From positions 1 to 36,396 of the forward strand of contig JAAYRF010000149.1 in assembly GCA_012518905.1 (NCBI GenBank): a stretch of DNA of 36,396 bases, given 5' to 3'. The notes beneath the pieces are model-generated. The model searched no databases. It was not told the DNA's origin and worked only from the letters and a program-made list of their open reading frames with translations. The stretch comes from Bacillota bacterium (GTDB lineage: Bacteria > Bacillota > Limnochordia > DTU087). Shown here in pieces: positions 1-8,661 of this stretch (position 1 is the stretch's first letter; each line of letters opens with the position of its first letter). Both the position numbers and the translations under genes were made by a program.

Positions 1-1
1 C

Positions 2-1084
2 TCAAAGGCCCCACAAGTTGGGCCCTTAAATTTACAGCTTTTCGCAGATGGCAAAACCGAGCCAGCAACACCCCGTCGCAGAGAAGAAGCCCGGAAGAAA
101 GGGCAGGTGGCGAGAAGTCAAGAGATCAATACAGCGGTGATCTTGCTGGCTATATCGGCCTTCTTAGGTTGGGCTGGCAAGTGGGCTCTTGGGCATCTGG
201 CGGATTTTACCCGGGAGATAATCGGTGGGGGTCTGGCGGCAGTGGAGTTTTCCGCAGGTGGCCTGCAGGCAATGCAAGGGCAAGCGGTGTTGTGTACTTT
301 GACAATTGCCGGACCAGTCATGGGATTGGCCTTGGTGCTTGGGGTCATGGGGCAGCTCTTGCAGGTAGGCTTTCATGTAACTGCTGAGCCTCTCACTCCG
401 CAACTTGCTCGGATGAACCCTGTGGAAGGGGCCAAGCGGATCTTCTCTAAGCGAGCCTTGATGGAGCTTCTTAAGGCTTGTCTGAAAATCGGCATCGTTG
501 GTTACGTGGCCTATTTGGCGGTGCGCAATGATATTGGGAAGCTGCCGGCTCTACTTTGGATGGAGCCTGTCCAGGCTGCTGCCTTTGCCATGGGTCTAGT
601 AGGGAAGATGGGTATATGGATCGGCCTTTGTATGCTGGTTGTTGCCGCTATAGACTATTTCTATCAGCGCCGGGAGTATGAAGATAGCATTAAGATGAGT
701 ATTCAAGATATCAAGGACGAACTCAAGCAAACAGAAGGAGATCCCCACGTTCGCTCAGCTATCAGAGCTCGACAAAGGCAACTGGCCCAAAGCCGGATGA
801 TGCAAGCGGTGCCCAGCGCCGATGTTGTGATCACTAACCCTACACATATCGCTATCGCTTTGAAATACGATGCCAACAGCATGACAGCGCCCATCATCGT
901 AGCCAAGGGAGCTGAGTTTTTGGCATTTCGCATTCGGGAAATAGCCCAAGAGCATAGTGTGCCTATTGTCGAAAATCCGCCTTTGGCTCGAGCACTATAT
1001 GATATAGGGCAGGTAGGACGAGAGATACCGGTAGAGCTATATCAAGCCGTTGCAGAAGTATTAGCTTATGTTTATCGCTTGTGA
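2..1084 (+). CDS. flhB: Flagellar type III export switch protein FlhB (5' end truncated by the window)
   Basis: Frame is open to the window edge and reads ...GPLNLQLFADGKTEPATPRRREEARKKGQVARSQEINTAVILL, the characteristic FlhB N-terminus. NPTH autocleavage motif in VVITNPTHIAIALKY. The track start at 107 is an internal GTG. Confidence 0.96.
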   Translation, partial: SKAPQVGPLNLQLFADGKTEPATPRRREEARKKGQVARSQEINTAVILLAISAFLGWAGKWALGHLADFTREIIGGGLAAVEFSAGGLQAMQGQAVLCTLTIAGPVMGLALVLGVMGQLLQVGFHVTAEPLTPQLARMNPVEGAKRIFSKRALMELLKACLKIGIVGYVAYLAVRNDIGKLPALLWMEPVQAAAFAMGLVGKMGIWIGLCMLVVAAIDYFYQRREYEDSIKMSIQDIKDELKQTEGDPHVRSAIRARQRQLAQSRMMQAVPSADVVITNPTHIAIALKYDANSMTAPIIVAKGAEFLAFRIREIAQEHSVPIVENPPLARALYDIGQVGREIPVELYQAVAEVLAYVYRL

Positions 1085-1114
1085 TCCTAGGATTCTTGGA
1101 AGAGAGGAGGCTGC

Positions 1115-3205
1115 GTGGTGTCAACTCAACTAAGAAGCTATGGCCTAGTTAAGAAACTATCCTCAGGTAATGATCTCATCATTGTGCTGGGTGTTGTTCT
1201 CATTGTAGTCATGATGATTTTGCCTTTGCCGCCGCTTTTCTTGGATATTCTCCTAGCCGTAAATATTAGCCTGGCCCTGCTGGTGCTGCTGTTAACCATG
1301 AGCATTACCGATCCACTGCAGCTGTCTGTTTTTCCCTCGCTGCTCCTTATAGCTACCCTTTTTAGGCTGGCCTTAAATGTTTCGTCTACACGGCTTATTC
1401 TGCTTCATGGCTTTGCTGGTCGCATTATCGAGTCCTTCGGTAATTTTGTGGTTGGCGGCAATTATGTAGTCGGATTTGTGATTTTCCTCATCCTGGTAGT
1501 GATTCAGTTTGTGGTGATCACTAAGGGGGCCGAGCGAGTAGCAGAGGTGGCGGCCAGGTTTACCCTTGATGCAATGCCTGGAAAACAAATGAGTATCGAT
1601 GCTGACCTGAACGCCGGCCTAATTACCGATACAGAAGCTAGGCAGAGGCGGCGGGACATAGAACGGGAAGCTGACTTTTATGGTGCCATGGATGGAGCCA
1701 GCAAGTTCGTCAAGGGGGATGCCATAGCTGGTATTATTATTACCGTTATCAACATACTGGGTGGTTTTGCCATAGGGATGGGCCAACAAGGTATGGACCT
1801 GGTCCAGGCCCTGCAGCGCTATACTCTCCTGACAGTAGGCGACGGGTTAGTATCACAGATCCCCGCCTTACTCATCGCTACCGCCACCGGAATCATAATA
1901 ACCCGCGCTGCGTCTGACAGCAGCATGGGGACGGAAGTAACCCAACAGCTATTTTCCCAGCCCAAAGTGCTGCGGGTGACTTCGGTGGTGCTTATGCTCT
2001 TTGCCTTTGTTCCTGGGTTGCCGGTTGTGCCCTTTCTCCTTCTAGGCGGAACTACCGGTGGACTGGCCCACGTACTGGAAAAGGCACAAATGAGTCGGGC
2101 AATAGTTGAGCAGGAGCAGGCGGAGGAAGCGGCGCTGGAAGAAATAAAAAGGCCCGAGAATGTTCTCAACTATCTGCAACTAGACAGAATTGAACTTGAG
2201 ATCGGCTATGGTCTGATCCCTTTGGTTGATGCAAAACAAGGCGGTGATCTTCTAGAAAGGGTCACGATGATCAGAAGACAAGTGGCTCTAGAAATGGGGC
2301 TAGTGATTCCCCCGGTGCGGATTAGGGACAACCTGCAATTGGCGCCAGGTGCCTATTCCATCAAAATCAAAGGTGTTGCCGTCGGGCAAGGAGAGCTCAT
2401 GCTAAATCACTATCTGTGTATGGATTCCGGAGGTGTCGTGGAACCGGTACCCGGCATCGAAACCCAGGAACCTGCCTTTGGTTTGCCGGCTCTGTGGGTG
2501 CCGGCCTCCAGAAGGCAAGAGGCTGAAGTAGCGGGCTATACGGTTGTGGATCCGCCTTCAGTTTTGGCTACTCACCTAACTGAAATCATCCGACGCCATG
2601 CCCATGAACTTGTTGGAAGGCAAGAAGTCAAGCTACTTCTGGATGGACTAAAAGAGGAGTATAGTGCGGTTGTGGATGAGTTGGTTCCCAATCTCATGAC
2701 TCTAGGCGAGATCCAAAAAGTGTTTCAGAACCTTTTGCGGGAGGGTGTGTCCATACGCAACCCCGTCACCATCCTGGAATCCCTGGCTGACTACGCCCCT
2801 ATGACAAAAGATACCGATGTTCTAACGGAATATGTACGGGAAGCTTTGGCGAGACAGATATCCCAGGCGAATACGGGGGAGCGGGGTTATATTCCTGCTA
2901 TCACCCTCGATCCCGCCATCGAGGATTTGATCTCCCAAGCTATTCAGCATACGGAAAGAGGTACTTTTGTCAATCTAGATCCCAAAGATGCCGGCCGCTT
3001 ACTAGATGAGACAGCCAAGGCATGGGAAAGGGCTACCGCTGGCGGGCATCAGGCGGTGGTGCTTTGCTCGCCTGCCGTTCGGTTAGCCTTGAGGCGGTTG
3101 ACAGAGCGAGTTTTGCCATCACTGCCGATATTATCCTATAATGAGATTGCGCCCGACGCGTCTGTACAAGCTGTGGGGATGGTGACATGGGACCATGAGG
3201 GTTAA
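1115..3205 (+). CDS. flhA: Flagellar biosynthesis protein FlhA
   Basis: 696 aa; multi-TM N-terminus, FHIPEP-type region (FPSLLLIATLFRLALNVSSTRLIL, MPGKQMSIDADLNAGLI), cytoplasmic domain; directly after flhB. Confidence 0.97.
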   Translation: MVSTQLRSYGLVKKLSSGNDLIIVLGVVLIVVMMILPLPPLFLDILLAVNISLALLVLLLTMSITDPLQLSVFPSLLLIATLFRLALNVSSTRLILLHGFAGRIIESFGNFVVGGNYVVGFVIFLILVVIQFVVITKGAERVAEVAARFTLDAMPGKQMSIDADLNAGLITDTEARQRRRDIEREADFYGAMDGASKFVKGDAIAGIIITVINILGGFAIGMGQQGMDLVQALQRYTLLTVGDGLVSQIPALLIATATGIIITRAASDSSMGTEVTQQLFSQPKVLRVTSVVLMLFAFVPGLPVVPFLLLGGTTGGLAHVLEKAQMSRAIVEQEQAEEAALEEIKRPENVLNYLQLDRIELEIGYGLIPLVDAKQGGDLLERVTMIRRQVALEMGLVIPPVRIRDNLQLAPGAYSIKIKGVAVGQGELMLNHYLCMDSGGVVEPVPGIETQEPAFGLPALWVPASRRQEAEVAGYTVVDPPSVLATHLTEIIRRHAHELVGRQEVKLLLDGLKEEYSAVVDELVPNLMTLGEIQKVFQNLLREGVSIRNPVTILESLADYAPMTKDTDVLTEYVREALARQISQANTGERGYIPAITLDPAIEDLISQAIQHTERGTFVNLDPKDAGRLLDETAKAWERATAGGHQAVVLCSPAVRLALRRLTERVLPSLPILSYNEIAPDASVQAVGMVTWDHEG

Positions 3206-4400
3206 GACATTCGTCGGTGATACGATGCAAGAGGCGGTTGCGCAGATGCGGGACGAGTTCGGTCCGGACGCGGTGATTCTCGACACCAGATTAGGACGGC
3301 GCCGAGGATTTCTGGGACTTTTCGGCAGACGGATGGTGGAGGTCATAGCAGCGCTGGAGAACGAATCTACCACGGCTATTGACAATAGAGGCAATCAGCC
3401 AAGAGAAAGCTCTGGGCGATCTGATTTGGCTCTTGAAACACCGCGAAACTCTTTGGCGTCTAGTTCCACGGGGCGCCAAATTGAAGCAGCAGAAGAGACG
3501 GAATCCAAGCCAGCCCAGATGGTTTGGCAAATGTACCAGGAAACACTCCTTGCCGGGAGGCAAATTAGCGATGTAAATAGCAGTCAAGCTGCAGCATCTA
3601 CCTATGAGTCTGCTTATCCGGTGGAGCTTCAAGAAATAGAAAGGCGCCTTGCTGATGGCGATGTAGACCCACGGTTGGCTATGGCCATAGTGCAATCAGT
3701 GTGGAAGGATGTACACGATCTTGAACTTGCTCCGGAAGCAATAACTGCAAAGGTTAAGGAGCGGATAGCAGCCATGCTTCGCTGTGTACCACCTTGGGAG
3801 TTTGATGGAAGTGGTCCTGTAGTGGTTGCTTTAATCGGTCCTACCGGAGTTGGCAAGACTACTACTTTGGCCAAGATAGCGGCCAACTACAGCTTGATTG
3901 CCAGAGCCGATGTGGCACTCATAACTCTAGATACCTATCGCGTGGGTGCTGTGGAGCAGCTCCGCACCTATAGCGAGATCATTGGCATTCCCCTCAAGAT
4001 TGTAGAGACTTGTGAGGATATCAAGCAAGTTGTGGAAGATTGGTCCAGGAAGGACCTAATTCTTATCGATACAGCGGGAACGAGCCAAAGAGATACTGAG
4101 CGGCTGCAAGAGATGGGAAAGGCACTGGAGCCCATTGCAGATCTCGAGCGACATCTAGTCTTCAGTGCTACCACCAGGTATAGGGATTTGGTGGATATCA
4201 TCCGTAGATTTGACTCAATAGGTTTTGATCGTTTGATCGCCACCAAGCTAGATGAGACTAACACCTATGGACTCTTACTTACGGCCTTCGCTGTAGCTCG
4301 TCGGCCCTACTCTTTCTTGGCCGATGGCCAGAAGGTGCCTGAGTGTATTCATGTGGCGGAGGCAATGCAGATCACCAACCTGATACTGGGGGATGCTTGA
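3195..4400 (+). CDS. flhF: SRP-family GTPase FlhF (flagellar placement)
   Basis: MRVKTFVGDTMQEAVAQMRDEFGPDAVILDTR N-terminus; P-loop GPTGVGKTTTLAKIAA; LITLDTYRVGAVEQLRTY; DTAG. Overlaps flhA by 11 nt. Confidence 0.95.
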   Translation: MRVKTFVGDTMQEAVAQMRDEFGPDAVILDTRLGRRRGFLGLFGRRMVEVIAALENESTTAIDNRGNQPRESSGRSDLALETPRNSLASSSTGRQIEAAEETESKPAQMVWQMYQETLLAGRQISDVNSSQAAASTYESAYPVELQEIERRLADGDVDPRLAMAIVQSVWKDVHDLELAPEAITAKVKERIAAMLRCVPPWEFDGSGPVVVALIGPTGVGKTTTLAKIAANYSLIARADVALITLDTYRVGAVEQLRTYSEIIGIPLKIVETCEDIKQVVEDWSRKDLILIDTAGTSQRDTERLQEMGKALEPIADLERHLVFSATTRYRDLVDIIRRFDSIGFDRLIATKLDETNTYGLLLTAFAVARRPYSFLADGQKVPECIHVAEAMQITNLILGDA

Positions 4401-5288
4401 ATGCTCAAAGATCAAGCAGCAACGCTAAGAACACTTGCCTCCCGAGAGGCAACCCCGAGGAAGCGGTTTCGGCACAGCCGGGTTATCGTTGTGGCCAGCG
4501 GCAAGGGCGGCGTAGGCAAGACCAATATAGCGGTGAATCTTGGCCTTGCCTGGGCAGAAAAGGGCCTGCAGGTTGCCATACTAGATGCCGACATGGGCCT
4601 TGCCAATGCCGATATTCTCTTGGGGATCAATTCGCCCCATAACCTATCCCACGTATTTAGCGGTGAGCGAACTGTAAGAGAGATTATGACTCGAGGGCCG
4701 TTTGACCTAGGGCTCATAGCTGGAGGCTCAGGCATAGCTGAGCTAGCTGATCTGAGCTCTACTGAGCTGGCCAGGTTTATAGACAGTCTCAAGGAACTCG
4801 ATCAGACGCTGGACATATTGCTCATTGATACCGGAGCAGGGATCTCCCGATCAGTTATGAGCTTTGCCACGGCCAGCGATGAGACTATAGTCGTGGCAAC
4901 ACCAGACCCTACTTCCATAGCCGATGCCTATGGATTGATCAAAGTATTAGATGCCCGCAACCCTAATACACAGCTGCGGATAATCGTGAATTTGTGCGAT
5001 ACCCATGGGCACGGTCAAGAGGTATTTGATAGACTCAACGGAGTTGCCCAACGATTTCTCAACCGTGAATTGCAGCTTGCCGGACTTATTCCCCGTGATG
5101 TCATGGTACAGCGGGCCGTAAGACAGTTTCAGCCTTTTTACCTGCTTTATCCTCACTGTCGAGCTGCTGCTGCCATAGGGCAGATAGCAGATACACTGCT
5201 TTGTGAGGAATCCCTAGGTGCCGATGCCGCGCAGGGATTTGGGGGCATCGGCGGTTTCTTCCAAAAGATTCTGCAATTGGTGCGGTAG
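4401..5288 (+). CDS. flhG: MinD/ParA-like ATPase FlhG (YlxH)
   Basis: Deviant Walker A ASGKGGVGKTNIAVNLG, DADMGLANADILLG; starts immediately after the flhF stop. Confidence 0.93.
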   Translation: MLKDQAATLRTLASREATPRKRFRHSRVIVVASGKGGVGKTNIAVNLGLAWAEKGLQVAILDADMGLANADILLGINSPHNLSHVFSGERTVREIMTRGPFDLGLIAGGSGIAELADLSSTELARFIDSLKELDQTLDILLIDTGAGISRSVMSFATASDETIVVATPDPTSIADAYGLIKVLDARNPNTQLRIIVNLCDTHGHGQEVFDRLNGVAQRFLNRELQLAGLIPRDVMVQRAVRQFQPFYLLYPHCRAAAAIGQIADTLLCEESLGADAAQGFGGIGGFFQKILQLVR

Positions 5289-5308
5289 ATCGGAAAGGTG
5301 GTGGGCCA

Positions 5309-6091
5309 ATGTCAGTGGGAGAAAAACAGTTGGACGCCTGGTGGCTCGAGTACAAAGAAAACAGTGATCCAACCATAAGGGAACAACTCATAATGACATA
5401 TCTCCATCTAGTCAAATATGTGGCCGGACGCATGGCTATTGGCCTTCCTTCTACCATTGACTACGATGATTTGGTAAGCTATGGGATTTTCGGTCTCTTT
5501 GACGCCATCGAAAAATACGACCATGCCCGGGGCGTCAAGTTTGAGTCTTATGCCCTCGTCCGCATTCGAGGTGCTATTTTGGATGGACTCCGGGCTGTGG
5601 ATTGGGTACCCCGCTCTGTACGGCAGCAAGCCAGGCAGTTGGCAGAGGCCATGGCCCAACTGGAAGGGAGATTGGGACGCCCAGCCACAGATAGTGAGAT
5701 TCAGGTGGCCCTCGACATCAGCCCTAAAGAATACGAAGAACTGCTGCGGAACGTGGCTGCAACTACCCTGCTATCCCTCGATGAGCCTTGGTCAGACGGC
5801 GGTGCTGATGGAGAGAAATTGCGGTTGGTTGATATGTTGGCCGATGACCAAGATGGGCCCGGGGTCAGAGTGGAAAAAGGGGCTGTTCTGGAAGCTCTCA
5901 CGAAGGCCATCAGGCTATTGCCGGAAAGAGAAAGATTGGTTATCACCCTCTATTATTACGAAGGACTCACGTTAAAGGAAATCGGCAAAGTAATAGGTGT
6001 CTCGGAGTCCCGGGTATCCCAGCTACATACCAAGGCCCTGAGCCGACTCCGGGGCAAACTAGCTCGTCTGGAAATAGGACTGGCTGGCTAG
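5309..6091 (+). CDS. fliA: FliA/SigD/WhiG-family RNA polymerase sigma factor (sigma-28)
   Basis: 260 aa; region 2 (HLVKYVAGRMAIGLPSTIDYDDLVSYGIFGLFDAIEKYD...FESYALVRIRGAILDGLR) and region 4 HTH (LPERERLVITLYYYEGLTLKEIGKVIGVSESRVSQLHTKA). Confidence 0.95.
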   Translation: MSVGEKQLDAWWLEYKENSDPTIREQLIMTYLHLVKYVAGRMAIGLPSTIDYDDLVSYGIFGLFDAIEKYDHARGVKFESYALVRIRGAILDGLRAVDWVPRSVRQQARQLAEAMAQLEGRLGRPATDSEIQVALDISPKEYEELLRNVAATTLLSLDEPWSDGGADGEKLRLVDMLADDQDGPGVRVEKGAVLEALTKAIRLLPERERLVITLYYYEGLTLKEIGKVIGVSESRVSQLHTKALSRLRGKLARLEIGLAG

Positions 6092-6116
6092 GGTACTACG
6101 GAAAGGGTGAGAAGTT

Positions 6117-6440
6117 TTGTCAATCAGATTCCCTGACCTTCAGGTGTTGTTTCCACGGGCAGATGCCACCTCCCGAACTGAGCAGCAAAACCAAAGACAA
6201 GCAGACATCGTGCAAGCTCAAGCAGCAGCACATAGTGGGGTAGAGACGGAAATAAGACGTCGACAAGTCGCCGGCACAGAAGGAGCCCACCATAAAGAAG
6301 TATCCGAAAAAAAAGGTGGGCAGCAGCACCTAACATCGCAAGATCAAAGCCAGGATGGTGCAAAAAGGCGCCGGGACAGCCAAGGAGAGCCGGATGGGAT
6401 TCAAGGTGATTTGGGGCAAAGCATAGATATTAGGATCTAG
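6117..6440 (+). CDS. Small hypothetical protein of the flagellar locus (Gln/charged-rich, 107 aa, TTG start)
   Basis: Tightly spaced between sigma28 and the next ORF, with an SD-like GGTGAG upstream. N-terminal SIRFPDLQVLFPRA followed by a low-complexity polar tail. Confidence 0.65.
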   Translation: MSIRFPDLQVLFPRADATSRTEQQNQRQADIVQAQAAAHSGVETEIRRRQVAGTEGAHHKEVSEKKGGQQHLTSQDQSQDGAKRRRDSQGEPDGIQGDLGQSIDIRI

Positions 6441-6442
6441 GA

Positions 6443-6883
6443 GTGTGGAGCATGGTTTTCCTTGCACTGAGCCTCTCCATCATTTCTCTGGGCCTCGTCT
6501 TATGGTGCGTTATGGAGATTCGTGAGCTTAAATCGAGATGGGCTCGGCTCTATGGTTTGCGGACAGCTATGGTGGAGACAGAAACAGCATTGCAGAAACT
6601 CATGAATGAACTGCATGCATCGGGTGAAGCCCTCATTGAGGATATAGATCGCCGTTTTGCTAGAGCCCAAGACCTAGAGGCACTACTAAGGGCACAGGGT
6701 GGTGCCAGTGGTCTTGCCGACGCTAATGAATCCGGTCCGACCGTGGAGGATAAAGCTCGCAAAACTGGTTTGGTCATAGCCTTAGCCCAACAAGGATACA
6801 CTGTGGAGGCGATTAGCACCGAGGTGGAGATGCCCCGGGGAGAGGTGCAGCTGATCTTAGATCTAGAACGGGTCAGGAAGTAA
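6443..6883 (+). CDS. Membrane-anchored coiled-coil protein with C-terminal HTH-like segment, YlxL/SwrB-like (DUF6115-type)
   Basis: Single N-terminal TM (VFLALSLSIISLGLVLWCVM), charged helical middle, conserved-looking tail KTGLVIALAQQGYTVEAISTEVEMPRGEVQLILDL; sits in the swrB position between sigma28 and rpsB. Confidence 0.75.
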   Translation: MWSMVFLALSLSIISLGLVLWCVMEIRELKSRWARLYGLRTAMVETETALQKLMNELHASGEALIEDIDRRFARAQDLEALLRAQGGASGLADANESGPTVEDKARKTGLVIALAQQGYTVEAISTEVEMPRGEVQLILDLERVRK

Positions 6884-6902
6884 ATAGCTGGCAAAACTCT
6901 TG

Positions 6903-6932
6903 TTGCACTCCAGTACCGAGGTATGCTATAGT
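6903..6932 (+). promoter_or_regulatory. Predicted sigma-A promoter for rpsB-tsf
   Basis: TTGCAC (6903-6908), 18 bp, TATAGT (6927-6932) with extended -10 TGC. Confidence 0.7.
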
Positions 6933-6953
6933 TGTTTGTGGTGCAATTACACA

Positions 6954-7011
6954 CGCATCCTGACTGACCTGTTGGGTGCCTTTGTGGTCAATAGTCGGGA
7001 GGACGGATGCG
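6954..7011 (+). promoter_or_regulatory. Structured 5' leader of rpsB (nested stem)
   Basis: CGCATCC (6954-6960) pairs with GGATGCG (7005-7011). Inside it GACT/GACC (6962-6969) pairs with GGTC/AGTC (6986-6989, 6993-6996) with an AAT bulge. Confidence 0.55.
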
Positions 7012-7041
7012 GAGGATGAAAACCAGAGAGGAGGTGGGTAA

Positions 7042-7824
7042 ATGGCGGTAGTATCAATGAAGCAGTTACTAGAGGCTGGTGTACACTTTGGCCATCAGAC
7101 TCGCCGCTGGAACCCCAAGATGAAGGAGTATATCTTCACGGAGCGTAACGGGATTTATATCATTGACTTACAAAAGACCGTACGCATGATTGATGTAGCT
7201 TACGATTTCATCAAAGACGTGGCCGCCAACGGAGGCTCTGTTTTGTTTATTGGTACCAAGAAGCAGGCCTATGAGGCAATCCGAGAAGAAGCCACGCGGT
7301 GCGGTATGTTCTATGTAAATGAGCGATGGTTAGGCGGCATGCTGACCAACTTCAGTACCATTCGCAGCCGAGTACAACGCCTAAAGCAGCTGGAAAAGAT
7401 GGAAGAAGACGGCGCCTTTGAGCTCTTACCCAAGAAAGAAGTCTTGGGATTACGCAAAGAACATGATAAGTTGGAGCGTTTTCTAGGCGGCATTCGGAAT
7501 ATGAACCGTCTCCCCGAGGCAGTGTTTATCGTGGATCCCCGCAAGGAGAGGATCGCGGTTGCCGAGGCGAGAAAGTTACAGATTCCCATCGTAGGTATCG
7601 TAGATACTAACTGTGATCCTGATGAGATAGACTATGTTATTCCTGGTAATGATGATGCCATCCGGGCCATACGTCTGCTTACGGGACTCATGGCTGACGC
7701 AGTCATCGAAGGCAAAGAAGGGCAACAAGGTATGGAAGCTGCCCTCGCTAATGAGGACGAGGATATCGAAGAAGAGGATCGTCCCAAATCCGATGAAGCT
7801 GAAGATGTTGAAGACGATATGTAG
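7042..7824 (+). CDS. rpsB: 30S ribosomal protein S2
   Basis: [46 protein letters not shown]; strong SD GAGAGGAGGTG. Confidence 0.99.
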   Translation: MAVVSMKQLLEAGVHFGHQTRRWNPKMKEYIFTERNGIYIIDLQKTVRMIDVAYDFIKDVAANGGSVLFIGTKKQAYEAIREEATRCGMFYVNERWLGGMLTNFSTIRSRVQRLKQLEKMEEDGAFELLPKKEVLGLRKEHDKLERFLGGIRNMNRLPEAVFIVDPRKERIAVAEARKLQIPIVGIVDTNCDPDEIDYVIPGNDDAIRAIRLLTGLMADAVIEGKEGQQGMEAALANEDEDIEEEDRPKSDEAEDVEDDM

Positions 7825-7835
7825 GAAATAGGCAA

Positions 7836-7874
7836 AGGGGAGGTATGAAAGGGTGTCTGCCCTGAGCCTCCCCT
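7836..7874 (+). other. Intergenic hairpin between rpsB and tsf
   Basis: AGGGGAGG (7836-7843) pairs with CCTCCCCT (7867-7874), plus inner AGGG...CCCT; no T-tract follows. Confidence 0.6.
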
Positions 7875-7906
7875 CTGTATTCTGAAGAGCAAAAGGAGGG
7901 TTTCCT

Positions 7907-8563
7907 ATGGCAGAGGTTACAGCTGCTATGGTGAAAGAGCTACGAGAGCGGACTGGCGCTGGTATCCTAGATTGCAAGAAAGCCCTGGAAGAGACAAAGG
8001 GTGATATAGACAAGGCCATTGCCTATCTTCGGGAAAAGGGACTAGCAGCCGCTGCAAAAAAGGCGGGACGTATTGCCGCTGAAGGCCTGGTAGATGCCTA
8101 CATACATCTGGGCGGTCGAGTAGGGGTCCTAATCGAAGTCAATTGTGAGACAGATTTTGTGGCAAAGACGGATGCCTTTAAGGATTTCGTTAAGGATATG
8201 GCCATGCAGGTGGCCGCCGCTAAACCAGAGTACGTCTCCCGAGAGGATGTACCTGCTCATATAATCGAGCAGGAGAAGGAGATTTATCGGGCAGCAGCGA
8301 GAAATGAAGGCAAGCCCGAGCAAATCATTGAGCGAATTGTCACCGGCCGCATGGAAAAGTATTTTCAGGAGACCTGCTTGCTGGAACAGCCCTTCATTAA
8401 AGATACCGATAAGACTGTGCAGCAGGTGCTGCAAGAACTCATTGCTCAGCTAGGTGAGAACATGGCCATCCGCCGCTTTGCCCGCTTCGAGCGCGGTGAA
8501 GGCATAGAAAAAAGCGGAGACGACGATTTTGCCACAGAGGTCATGGCCGAATTGAATAAATAG
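7907..8563 (+). CDS. tsf: Translation elongation factor Ts (short form)
   Basis: [42 protein letters not shown]; 218 aa. Confidence 0.98.
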   Translation: MAEVTAAMVKELRERTGAGILDCKKALEETKGDIDKAIAYLREKGLAAAAKKAGRIAAEGLVDAYIHLGGRVGVLIEVNCETDFVAKTDAFKDFVKDMAMQVAAAKPEYVSREDVPAHIIEQEKEIYRAAARNEGKPEQIIERIVTGRMEKYFQETCLLEQPFIKDTDKTVQQVLQELIAQLGENMAIRRFARFERGEGIEKSGDDDFATEVMAELNK

Positions 8564-8570
8564 ACAGACA

Positions 8571-8596
8571 AGAGAACACTATAGTGTTCTCTTTCT
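8571..8596 (+). terminator. Perfect 22-nt palindrome with pyrimidine/T-rich 3' flank after tsf (putative terminator/attenuator)
   Basis: AGAGAACACTATAGTGTTCTCT (8571-8592) followed by TTCT. Confidence 0.6.
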
Positions 8597-8603
8597 CTAA
8601 CTG

Positions 8604-8627
8604 GGTTCCTTTCTGTAGGAAGGAACC
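8604..8627 (+). other. Second hairpin in the tsf-pyrH intergenic region
   Basis: GGTTCCTTTC-TGTA-GGAAGGAACC, 10-bp stem with one G-U pair. Confidence 0.6.
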
Positions 8628-8661
8628 TAATGGCCGAGGGCGAAATAGTAGGGGGATGGAG

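Noticed and set aside
107-109. Track start codon for flhB
   Set aside because: Conserved FlhB N-terminal sequence (LQLFADGKTEPATPRRREEARKKGQ) continues upstream in frame to the window edge.
5481-5975. 164-aa + strand ORF in another frame inside the sigma28 gene
   Set aside because: Overlaps conserved sigma regions 2-4 in the correct frame; composition looks like an out-of-frame translation.
7907-8563. EF-Ts appears short (218 aa)
   Set aside because: The short EF-Ts form is, to my knowledge, common in clostridia and cyanobacteria; not evidence of truncation.
8552-8585. Possible promoter TTGAAT...TATAGT within the tsf-pyrH region
   Set aside because: Spacer would be 22 bp; the TATAGT is part of the perfect palindrome, so the match is probably incidental.
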